Shown piece after piece: positions 1 to 5,175 of a stretch of 5,175 nt of DNA; positions within the stretch are counted from its first letter, which is position 1; each line of letters begins with the position of its first letter. The notes beneath the pieces were generated by a model. It was not told where the DNA came from. It was given only the letters and a program-made list of their open reading frames with translations, and searched no databases. The DNA is from Gammaproteobacteria bacterium (GTDB lineage: Bacteria > Pseudomonadota > Gammaproteobacteria > Pseudomonadales > Pseudohongiellaceae), in assembly GCA_016762995.1 (NCBI GenBank), contig JAESUT010000105.1:2705-7879 (forward strand). Direction: 5' to 3'. A program made the position numbers and the translations under genes.

Positions 1-50
1 GCAAGAAAGCCTTTCATTTCAGTGGGTTGTGCTTGTATGTTCTCAGTCAT
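1..50 (-). CDS. Start of an unidentified gene, running off the left edge
   Basis: An ATG at 50-48 on the minus strand opens a frame that stays open to the window edge, reading MTENIQAQPTEMKGFL and part of a further codon. A good Shine-Dalgarno (GGGAG at 62-58) lies 7 nt upstream, which is the main reason to call a real start. The gene begins 74 bp downstream of the epoxide hydrolase stop, on the same strand, so it could be the third gene of an argD-hydrolase transcript. Sixteen residues are too few to recognise a family: there is no signal peptide and no motif, only a short polar N-terminus followed by the beginning of a hydrophobic segment. No function is proposed. Confidence 0.55.
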   Translation of the reverse strand, partial: MTENIQAQPTEMKGFL

Positions 51-57
51 TGTTATT

Positions 58-62
58 CTCCC
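58..62 (-). promoter_or_regulatory. Shine-Dalgarno for the left-edge gene
   Basis: GGGAG on the minus strand, 7 nt before the ATG at 50-48. The spacing is ideal and is what selects this ATG as the start of the truncated gene. Confidence 0.5.
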
Positions 63-124
63 AGACGGCTGTATCACGACTAGCGGTTATCAATAATGTT
101 TTGCATTTGCTTTGTTGCAAAGCC

Positions 125-1498
125 CTAACGAAGTAATCGGAAAAACGTGTTCAGCTCATTTACGTAGCTCACTGGTTGCTCCAGTGCTGCGAAGTGCCCG
201 CCTTCTTCCATCAGAGAGTAATGCCGAAGGTCGTAGGCAGCCGCGACCCAGGACCTTGGAGTTATATAGATCTCGGCGGGATAAACGGCGACGCCTGTCG
301 GCACATCAATATACTCGATCGGCTTGATGGCCGGTGTCTCGCTGCTCTCGTAATAGATGCGGGTGGATGAGGTAATTGTCTCAGTGAACCAATAGATGGA
401 GATATTGGTCAGCAGCTCGTCTTTAGTGAAGTAATTGTCCAAGTCGCCATCGGCACCCTGTGGCATATCAGACCAGCCGTGAAACTTCTCGACTATCCAT
501 GCGGCCAGCCCAGCGGGTGAATCATTTAATCCATAGCCTAAGCTTTGTGGTTTAGTCCTTTGAATTTGTTGATAGCCAACCTCATTTTGCATATAGGCTG
601 TGCGCGCAGTGCGTAGGCTATCTTCTGCCTCTGAAACATCGTCTCTTTGCTCTATGTCCGCTGGCGGGCCTGCTAAAACCATATTTGAGTGGAGGCCCAG
701 CAAACGTTCCGGGAAGGTATTGGCGAGATTGCGGTTGATGATTGCTCCCCAGTCACCGCCGGCAATAGCATATTGCTGGTAACCGAGTCGCTGCATAAGA
801 CCCGCCAGAATATGTGCAAATTTCTCCGGGTTATAACCTGGCTCACTGGGTTTTTCTGAGAAGCCGAAGCCGGGCAGGGACGGCGCTATGACGTGATAGG
901 AATCGGCGATATCACCGCCATGGGCAACAGGGTCAGTAAGAGGCCCGATGATCTTCGAGAATTCCGCTACCGAGCCAGGCCAGCCGTGGACAATCATTAG
1001 CGGTATGGCGTTAGGGTTCTCGGAGCGCTGATGAATGAAGTGCAATGCTAAGCCATCGATTTCAGTTTTGAATTGATCGAATTGATTTAATTCAGCTTCT
1101 TGTTTCTTCCAATCGAAGTCGTTCTGCCAATAAGCGATCAGTTCGCTCAGGTAGGTGGAGTCGGTGCCATATTCCCAAGTGGTATCAGCTATCTGATCAG
1201 GCATCCGGGTAGCGGCAAGTCTGCGCTGCAGGTCCGCGATCGCCGCGTCCGAGATGTCGATCTCAAAGGGTATGATAGCTGCGTTGTTTGCAAACTTGGC
1301 TTGAGGCATAGGCTTCTCATTTAAAGGTGCGGTAGTTTTGATCAGGTTCGCGAGGTTCGGTGTAAGTGGATCAGGCTTAGCAGTGGCGACTGACCCAAGG
1401 GTGGTGGCGAGAAATACGGAGCACAAAGCGCCAAACAGAATAAGCAGGGAGGAGAGTCCTGCTCGCTTAATAGAAAGTGTTGATAGCCTTGAGTGCAT
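125..1498 (-). CDS. Exported epoxide hydrolase (EHN domain plus alpha/beta hydrolase)
   Basis: A 457-residue protein predicted to hydrolyse epoxides to diols. Residues 1-40 look like a Sec signal peptide: basic start (R4, K11, R12), hydrophobic core about 13-38, and a possible cleavage site VATA|KP after residue 40. The core could instead stay as a membrane anchor. An EHN-type N-terminal domain follows (about 75-185, with RRLAATRMPD at 92-101), then an alpha/beta-hydrolase fold. Visible catalytic elements are HGWPGS (171-176, oxyanion region), nucleophile D249 in GGDWG, probable relay acid E409 in YPAEI, and H435 in EGGHFA; Y322 and Y382/Y383 are candidate lid tyrosines. This matches the microsomal-type epoxide hydrolase family and the layout appears intact. 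The start has AGGA 5 nt upstream. The gene begins 39 bp after the argD stop on the same strand, so cotranscription is likely. The natural substrate cannot be read from sequence. Confidence 0.9.
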   Translation of the reverse strand: MHSRLSTLSIKRAGLSSLLILFGALCSVFLATTLGSVATAKPDPLTPNLANLIKTTAPLNEKPMPQAKFANNAAIIPFEIDISDAAIADLQRRLAATRMPDQIADTTWEYGTDSTYLSELIAYWQNDFDWKKQEAELNQFDQFKTEIDGLALHFIHQRSENPNAIPLMIVHGWPGSVAEFSKIIGPLTDPVAHGGDIADSYHVIAPSLPGFGFSEKPSEPGYNPEKFAHILAGLMQRLGYQQYAIAGGDWGAIINRNLANTFPERLLGLHSNMVLAGPPADIEQRDDVSEAEDSLRTARTAYMQNEVGYQQIQRTKPQSLGYGLNDSPAGLAAWIVEKFHGWSDMPQGADGDLDNYFTKDELLTNISIYWFTETITSSTRIYYESSETPAIKPIEYIDVPTGVAVYPAEIYITPRSWVAAAYDLRHYSLMEEGGHFAALEQPVSYVNELNTFFRLLR

Positions 1499-1537
1499 GG
1501 TAATCCTCGCAGCCGAAGCTGGTAGTCGATCCTTGGT

Positions 1538-2719
1538 TTAGTTTTGGTTGTTTTCTATATCTGCCAATACCTTACTGATTGTTTCTACAGCAGAGTCTAT
1601 TTCTTCCTTGCTGACATTCAGAGCGGGTAACAGCCGTATGCTATTCCCTCCAGCCTTAACAACCAATAGTTTCTGCGCTTGAAGGCGCGTGATCAGGCGC
1701 CCTGCATCGGTCTGGCAGTAGAGGCCCAGCATAAGACCTAGGCCTCGCACTTCGGTAAGTAGCCGTGGATAGCGCTCGATGAGTATTGCAAGTTCAGCTT
1801 TCAAGTAGCCTCCTAACTCACTGACATTTTTAAGGAAGTCGGCATCATTAAGCGTATCCAGCACGGCGTTGCTAACAGCTGTCGCGAGTGGATTGCCGCC
1901 GAAAGTACTGCCGTGAGTGCCGGCTACCAGTGCTGCAGCGACTTCTTCTGTGGCGAGACATGCGCCAATCGGAAACCCGCCACCAAGCCCCTTTGCTGTC
2001 GCAAGTATATCGGGCTTAATGCCCAGTTGTTGATAGGCATACAGGCTGCCCGTGCGTCCGATACCGCATTGCACCTCGTCGAGCATAAGTAAGATGTTAT
2101 GTGAATCGCATAACTCTCTGATCTTTTTAAGGTATTCTAATTCTGCTACACGAATGCCGCCTTCGCCCTGGATCGGTTCGATAATGATGCCAGCGGTTTT
2201 CTCGGTAACTACAGACAGTAATGATTCGAAGTTACCGAACTCAGCCTGATCGAAGCCCGAATCTCCAACTAGAAAGCCTTCTGTGTGAGCAGGGTTCGCA
2301 GCGGACGCGATTGCGGCGAGGCTGCGCCCATGGAATGCGCCGCTCATCGACACTATACGGTTCTTCTGAGTCTGGCCCTTCGAATAGAAGTAACGGCGGA
2401 TAGCTTTGAATCCGCATTCAATCGCCTCGGTGCCGGAATTGCATAAAAAGACACGGTCCGCGAACGTGCTCGCTACCAATTTATTGGCCAGCTGTTCGCC
2501 AGGCTCAATGTTGTAAAGATTGGAGGTATGCCACAGGCGCTTGGCCTGATCGCTTAGGGCGTCGATTAATTTGGGATTACAGTGCCCAAGGCTATTAACT
2601 GCTATTCCCATCCCGAAATCGAGATAGCGCTCGCCGTCTTTTGTGAACAAATAAGAACCTTCGCCGCGCTCAAATTTCAGTTCCCGAGTTCCATAGTTCT
2701 GCATGAGGGCAGAGCTCAT
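1538..2719 (-). CDS. argD: Acetylornithine aminotransferase (class III, PLP-dependent)
   Basis: A 393-residue class III (fold type I) aminotransferase. ArgD transfers an amino group from glutamate to N-acetylglutamate semialdehyde to give N-acetylornithine in arginine synthesis, in the cytoplasm; many ArgD enzymes also serve as succinyldiaminopimelate aminotransferase in lysine synthesis. Visible family features are NSGTEA (94-99, PLP phosphate region), FHGR (129-132), E181 within EPIQGEGG, LDEVQ with D214 contacting the pyridine nitrogen, Schiff-base lysine K243 in ATAKGLGGGFPIG, and HGSTFGGNPLA (269-279). Length is typical and no key residue is missing. The ATG has AGGA 7 nt upstream. The gene is first in a probable minus-strand run and is divergent from msrA. 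No other arginine gene is visible, so the choice of ArgD over related omega-aminotransferases (AstC, ornithine aminotransferase) rests on overall similarity; the compact length and sequence favour ArgD. Confidence 0.88.
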   Translation of the reverse strand: MSSALMQNYGTRELKFERGEGSYLFTKDGERYLDFGMGIAVNSLGHCNPKLIDALSDQAKRLWHTSNLYNIEPGEQLANKLVASTFADRVFLCNSGTEAIECGFKAIRRYFYSKGQTQKNRIVSMSGAFHGRSLAAIASAANPAHTEGFLVGDSGFDQAEFGNFESLLSVVTEKTAGIIIEPIQGEGGIRVAELEYLKKIRELCDSHNILLMLDEVQCGIGRTGSLYAYQQLGIKPDILATAKGLGGGFPIGACLATEEVAAALVAGTHGSTFGGNPLATAVSNAVLDTLNDADFLKNVSELGGYLKAELAILIERYPRLLTEVRGLGLMLGLYCQTDAGRLITRLQAQKLLVVKAGGNSIRLLPALNVSKEEIDSAVETISKVLADIENNQN

Positions 2720-2770
2720 ATTTTTATCCTAAGTCATTAAATTGATTGGTATGCTTCTTAAGTTGACGCT

Positions 2771-2788
2771 AAAAAGCCGCGGCAGTTT
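2771..2788. repeat. Imperfect dyad around a GCCGCGGC core
   Basis: The pattern is AAA-NN-GCCGCGGC-NN-TTT, with the 8-bp perfect palindrome at 2776-2783 and flanking A/T triplets that pair symmetrically. Its centre falls at the midpoint of the divergent spacer. It could be an operator for a dimeric regulator, but it could also be chance. It is a poor terminator candidate because the core leaves almost no loop and no long T run follows. Confidence 0.3.
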
Positions 2789-2828
2789 TCTGGATTAGAG
2801 TGTATCATTCAATGCAGAAATTACAGAT

Positions 2829-2832
2829 GGGA
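2829..2832 (+). promoter_or_regulatory. Shine-Dalgarno candidate supporting the msrA TTG start
   Basis: GGGA lies 8 nt before the TTG at 2841. It is a weak site, but correctly spaced, and no in-frame ATG exists between the upstream stop (TAG at 2796) and the conserved protein body, so it helps decide the start. Confidence 0.4.
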
Positions 2833-2840
2833 AACAGATT

Positions 2841-3488
2841 TTGTTCCAACTCAAAAAGAAATCACTGAAACTACCTGATGCCGATTCGGCGCTGCCTCAT
2901 CGTGTCACGGTTATTCAGCCTGCACCGGAGCATTTTGTCTCCGGCAATAGATTTGTTGAGCCGGTACCCGCGCACCTGCAGAAGGTGGTGTTTGGCCTCG
3001 GTTGCTTCTGGGGAGCCGAACGCTTGTTTTGGAAGCTTGATGGGGTTTTCAGTACTGCGGCAGGTTACGCCGGCGGCATCACGGAAAACCCTTCTTACGA
3101 AGATGTTTGCTCTGGAGGCAGCGGACACACTGAGGTCGTGCTGGTGTTTTTTGATTCAGAGAAAATTTCGTTTCAGCAGTTGCTTAGCACATTTTGGGAT
3201 TCCCACGACCCTACTCAGGGAATGCAGCAGGGTAACGATCTTGGTACGCAGTATCGCTCGGCAATTTATACTAGTAATGTCGAACAATTAGCAGAGGCGA
3301 AAGCGAGTGAGGCCGCTTTTCAGGCGACACTCAGCGAGATGGGATTCCCATTGATAACTACTGAAATCAGTCAGTTAACTGATTTTTATTATGCTGAAGA
3401 TTACCATCAACAATATCTAGCGAAGAATCCAGCAGGCTATTGTGGCCTGGCCGGTACTGGGGCCTGTTATAAGCAAGCCGCAGGCTAG
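2841..3488 (+). CDS. msrA: Peptide methionine-S-sulfoxide reductase MsrA
   Basis: A 215-residue MsrA that reduces methionine-S-sulfoxide, free or in proteins, back to methionine, using thioredoxin for recycling; it is a cytoplasmic oxidative-damage repair enzyme. The catalytic motif GCFWG places the nucleophilic cysteine at C55. Resolving cysteines C201 (GYCG) and C209 (GACY) give the three-cysteine arrangement of the long enterobacterial type. Other family residues are E98 in GHTEV, the [23 protein letters not shown] block cores at 118-140 (D133, Y138), and [11 protein letters not shown] at 183-193. The roughly 45-residue N-terminal extension before the core resembles the E. coli protein. 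The start is TTG: no in-frame ATG is available, and the reading [12 protein letters not shown] fits the family N-terminus. ATT immediately upstream is less likely. The gene stands alone on this strand and converges on the patatin gene 22 bp away. Confidence 0.95.
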   Translation: MFQLKKKSLKLPDADSALPHRVTVIQPAPEHFVSGNRFVEPVPAHLQKVVFGLGCFWGAERLFWKLDGVFSTAAGYAGGITENPSYEDVCSGGSGHTEVVLVFFDSEKISFQQLLSTFWDSHDPTQGMQQGNDLGTQYRSAIYTSNVEQLAEAKASEAAFQATLSEMGFPLITTEISQLTDFYYAEDYHQQYLAKNPAGYCGLAGTGACYKQAAG

Positions 3489-3510
3489 TTTTGCTAGGCA
3501 GATTTACATT

Positions 3511-4641
3511 TCACCTTTCAAAGAATTGCTTGATTTCGCTCTCCTTCGCTAGGGCATCCTCATAGCCCATTTTTATTAGAGCGCTGCAAAATCCTTTCTC
3601 GAACAGTACAAGGCTTAGCAGCGTGCTAGAGGTATCGGGCTTGATGTGCTTGGCCATCTGCTTTGGTAGTTCATCGTAAAATTCCGTGGCTAAGATATTG
3701 ATTTCTTTACTCGGAGAAATCTCAAGCAATTCAATGTGCTGAGCGCTAATTTTGCTGCTGTTTCTTATTTTATCTGGCATGTGCTTCAGCACATCATTCA
3801 TGCTCCGCAGAAACTCTAAGTCATTGTCTAGGGTGTCGACGAAAGCGCTGTTAAGCATGTGGCCGATGATCTGAGAGATTGACGGAGGAGTAGTCAGCTT
3901 GTCTTCAGCTGGAGTCTTCAGCCGGTTGCCGCTCACCCCTACGACTAACAGTCGCGTGGCACCTAAATGGATTGGGGTCGATGTGGGTGCCAGTTGGCGT
4001 ACCGAGCCGTCCCCATAGAATTGACTGCCTATTTTCACCGCGGGGAATAATACCGGCAGTGCTGCAGATGCCATTAAATGCGAGTGATTGATCAAATCGC
4101 GCCTGCCGATCCTATGCGGACCTTCCCAATCAGCCAATCCCTTCATTCCCTGGTAGAAGGAAACTGATTCTCCAGTGTTGTAGGCGGAGGCGGTAATACT
4201 TAAAGCATCGAGCAAGCCTCTATCTATATTTCTCTGAATTTTATTAAGTTTTAGCACGCGCTGAAGTAACTCCAAGAGTGGAGAATTGTCTAAGAGCGAG
4301 CGCGGGACATCGACACTCTTGTTGCGGACGGAGGAGAGCAACAGGACCGAGGCGCTTCCCAGCAGCTTGCTAGAGTGCGGCGTATAGATCTGTTCGCTAC
4401 TGATATTTTTCCACAGATGCTCCAGCAGCTTTACACCTGTTCTAAATCGGTGCGCGTGGCAGGCGAGAGAGGCGGCGTTAAGCGCCCCGGCCGAAGTCCC
4501 GGAAATGATGTGAAAGGGGTTGCTAGCATCTTTTGGCAGTAACTCGGCAATGGCGCGAAGCACACCTACTTGGTAGGCAGCTCGTGCGCCACCTCCAGAA
4601 AGCAGCAGGCCGATTCGGTCTGCGTTCTTAGTCTCTAACAT
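3511..4641 (-). CDS. Patatin-like phospholipase family protein
   Basis: A 376-residue patatin-domain protein, probably a serine lipid acyl hydrolase acting on phospholipids or other acyl esters. The N-terminal half carries the family signature: the glycine-rich oxyanion loop SGGGARA (15-21), the nucleophile elbow GTSAG with S50 (48-52), a SAALPVLFPAV segment (192-202), and the catalytic aspartate D211 in GDGS, so the Ser-Asp dyad is complete. The third dyad position is Ser rather than the more usual Gly or Ala (DG[GA]). The C-terminal part after about residue 240 is less conserved and I recognise no domain in it. There is no signal peptide or transmembrane segment, so it appears cytoplasmic or peripheral, unlike secreted ExoU- or PlpD-type relatives. 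The chosen ATG is the only start compatible with the conserved N-terminus, but the nearest strong Shine-Dalgarno (AGGGAG, 4660-4655) is 13 nt away, which is long. Confidence 0.9.
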   Translation of the reverse strand: MLETKNADRIGLLLSGGGARAAYQVGVLRAIAELLPKDASNPFHIISGTSAGALNAASLACHAHRFRTGVKLLEHLWKNISSEQIYTPHSSKLLGSASVLLLSSVRNKSVDVPRSLLDNSPLLELLQRVLKLNKIQRNIDRGLLDALSITASAYNTGESVSFYQGMKGLADWEGPHRIGRRDLINHSHLMASAALPVLFPAVKIGSQFYGDGSVRQLAPTSTPIHLGATRLLVVGVSGNRLKTPAEDKLTTPPSISQIIGHMLNSAFVDTLDNDLEFLRSMNDVLKHMPDKIRNSSKISAQHIELLEISPSKEINILATEFYDELPKQMAKHIKPDTSSTLLSLVLFEKGFCSALIKMGYEDALAKESEIKQFFER

Positions 4642-4645
4642 CCTG

Positions 4646-4651
4646 ATTATA
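4646..4651 (-). promoter_or_regulatory. Consensus -10 hexamer near the patatin start
   Basis: TATAAT read on the minus strand, only 4 nt before the ATG at 4641. If used, transcription would begin at or within a few bases of the start codon, giving a leaderless mRNA. There is no matching -35 hexamer at 16-18 bp and no extended -10 TG, so this may be a chance match. Confidence 0.2.
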
Positions 4652-4699
4652 CTTCTCCCTGACTCTAGCGACTGCCTGCCTTTCTTGGCGATGCCTATT

Positions 4700-4729
4700 T
4701 TGAACTAAATTCTTTATTAACAATATATT
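4700..4729 (+). promoter_or_regulatory. Possible sigma-70 promoter for the 5'-nucleotidase gene
   Basis: TTGAAC at 4700-4705 (4 of 6 to consensus) and TATATT at 4724-4729 (5 of 6) are separated by 18 bp in an AT-rich tract. A start near 4736 would give a leader of roughly 120 nt that includes the tandem 14-bp repeat. The match is suggestive only. Confidence 0.35.
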
Positions 4730-4816
4730 AAGTGAGGTATTTCGCCTTATATCTATCTTGTTGCATTGAGCCTTATTCGGATTAGCTGATGGCAAACTAA
4801 ACGCTAGCGATCTATC

Positions 4817-4844
4817 ATAGTAACAACTGGATAGTAGCAACTGG
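4817..4844 (+). repeat. Tandem 14-bp repeat, two copies
   Basis: ATAGTAACAACTGG (4817-4830) is followed directly by ATAGTAGCAACTGG (4831-4844), which match at 13 of 14 positions. The second copy ends 15 bp before the nucleotidase ATG, so the repeat lies in the probable 5' untranslated leader. It may be a slippage duplication or a pair of binding sites. Confidence 0.75.
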
Positions 4845-4859
4845 CAACACGAGTCTGTA

Positions 4860-5175
4860 ATGGTAACCCAAGCAAAGATAGATCCTCTGGTTATTGCGAT
4901 ATCTTCCCGCGCTTTGTTTAACTTGGAAGACAGCCATCGAGTCTTCGAAGAAGAAGGCTTGGATGCTTATCAGCAGTATCAGATCTCCAAAGAAGATCAG
5001 CCGTTAGAGCAGGGCGATGCGTTTCTGCTCGTGCAGAAACTTTTAGGACTCAATAAGTTGCTGGATGAGTCTCCGGTGCAGGTTATTTTGCTCTCGCGCA
5101 ATAGCGCTGACACCGGTCTACGGGTTTTTAATTCAATTCAACACTATGGGCTAGATATAAGTCGTGCGGCGTTTA
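4860..5175 (+). CDS. Cytosolic 5'-nucleotidase family protein, C-terminus beyond the window
   Basis: The first 105 codons of a gene that runs off the right edge. It begins MVTQAKIDPLVIAISSRALF and includes the blocks SSRALFNLEDSHRVFEEEGL (about 15-34) and LLSRNSADTGLRVFNSIQHY (about 77-96) followed by GLDISRAAF. These match my knowledge of the bacterial 5'-nucleotidase family related to eukaryotic cytosolic NT5C1, which dephosphorylates nucleoside 5'-monophosphates. The family is usually around 300 residues, so about a third is visible, and the HAD-type catalytic aspartates expected further on are outside the window. The upstream in-frame stop is TAA at 4821; the ATG at 4860 is the first ATG after it, with only a weak GAG 6 nt upstream as Shine-Dalgarno. 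There is no signal peptide, so it is probably cytoplasmic. It diverges from the patatin gene. Confidence 0.85.
   Translation, partial: MVTQAKIDPLVIAISSRALFNLEDSHRVFEEEGLDAYQQYQISKEDQPLEQGDAFLLVQKLLGLNKLLDESPVQVILLSRNSADTGLRVFNSIQHYGLDISRAAF

Larger units (their letters stand above)
2720..2840. other. Divergent argD/msrA intergenic region
   Basis: This 121-bp spacer must hold the start signals for both divergent genes. On the plus strand there is a TTGACG hexamer at 2763-2768 and a TATCAT hexamer at 2803-2808, but their spacing (34 bp) is wrong for one promoter and neither has a convincing partner. On the minus strand a TTTAAT hexamer (2741-2736) sits 16 bp from the argD ATG, again without a good -35. 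An imperfect dyad with a perfect GCCGCGGC core lies at the centre. I see no convincing ARG-box palindrome. Confidence 0.5.
4642..4859. other. Divergent patatin/nucleotidase intergenic region
   Basis: This 218-bp spacer contains start signals for both flanking genes. It has an AT-rich stretch about 4696-4760 with a possible plus-strand promoter, a consensus TATAAT on the minus strand close to the patatin start, a perfect 8-bp palindrome CGCTAGCG at 4802-4809, and a tandem 14-bp repeat at 4817-4844 just before the nucleotidase start. A 70-codon minus-strand frame opening from TTG crosses it but has no family features and is judged non-coding. Confidence 0.5.

Noticed and set aside
100..121. Inverted repeat TTTGCA / TGCAAA downstream of the epoxide hydrolase stop
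   Set aside because: The stem is only 6 AT-leaning base pairs with a 10-nt loop, and no T run follows in the minus direction, so it is not a credible terminator.
112..782. Several short plus-strand frames antisense to the epoxide hydrolase gene
   Set aside because: They are antisense to a gene with a complete catalytic set and have no family features or good ribosome sites.
2797..2822. ATTCAATGCAGAAAT as an arginine-repressor box upstream of argD
   Set aside because: It lacks the palindromic symmetry of the ARG box (TGAAT paired with ATTCA) and has only one recognisable half-site.
2871..3291. Open frames of 85 and 137 codons overlapping msrA, one on each strand
   Set aside because: They lie within the strongly supported msrA gene in other frames and show no protein family features.
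3484..3500. CTAG repeat (CTAGTTTTGCTAG) at the msrA end, between the convergent genes
   Set aside because: The possible stem is only 4 bp and no T tract follows. The 22-bp gap has no convincing terminator for either gene.
4628..4840. A 70-codon minus-strand frame opening with TTG, overlapping the patatin start by 14 bp
   Set aside because: It shows no recognisable motif or plausible ribosome site, covers the AT-rich divergent spacer and the tandem repeat, and has low-complexity, unconvincing composition. It is most likely non-coding.
1..5175. Search for a mobile element, defence system, CRISPR array, tRNA or toxin-antitoxin pair
   Set aside because: All long frames correspond to housekeeping or common accessory enzymes. 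No transposase, terminal inverted repeats, spaced repeats or RNA-gene structure could be seen by eye.

Overview
The window looks like ordinary chromosomal sequence from a gammaproteobacterium, probably marine or aquatic. This is inferred from protein character: the long MsrA resembles the enterobacterial form, including its N-terminal extension, and the right-edge gene matches the bacterial cytosolic 5'-nucleotidase family found in many gammaproteobacteria. Base composition is balanced and coding density is high. I see no tRNA, rRNA, transposon, CRISPR array, phage gene or integration site.

Layout, left to right. Positions 1-50 hold the first codons of an unidentified minus-strand gene that runs off the left edge. 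Next come two minus-strand genes, read right to left: argD (2719-1538, acetylornithine aminotransferase) and, 39 bp downstream, a secreted or membrane-anchored epoxide hydrolase of the EHN / alpha-beta hydrolase type (1498-125). The unidentified gene begins 74 bp further on, so argD, the hydrolase and this gene could share a transcript. A 121-bp divergent spacer separates argD from plus-strand msrA (2841-3488), which appears to start at TTG. msrA converges, with a 22-bp gap, on a minus-strand patatin-like phospholipase gene (4641-3511). A 218-bp divergent, partly AT-rich spacer follows. It carries a near-perfect tandem 14-bp repeat and precedes a plus-strand 5'-nucleotidase gene that starts at 4860 and runs off the right edge.

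The genes do not form an obvious pathway. They cover arginine biosynthesis, epoxide hydrolysis, methionine-sulfoxide repair, lipid acyl hydrolysis and nucleotide turnover. MsrA, the hydrolase and the patatin could all be read as damage or lipid handling, but nothing in the sequence ties them together functionally. I looked for an undescribed system and found none. The observations worth a second look are small: the tandem repeat before the nucleotidase, a dyad centred in the argD/msrA spacer, the msrA TTG start, the exported epoxide hydrolase beside argD, and a consensus -10 hexamer very close to the patatin start codon.
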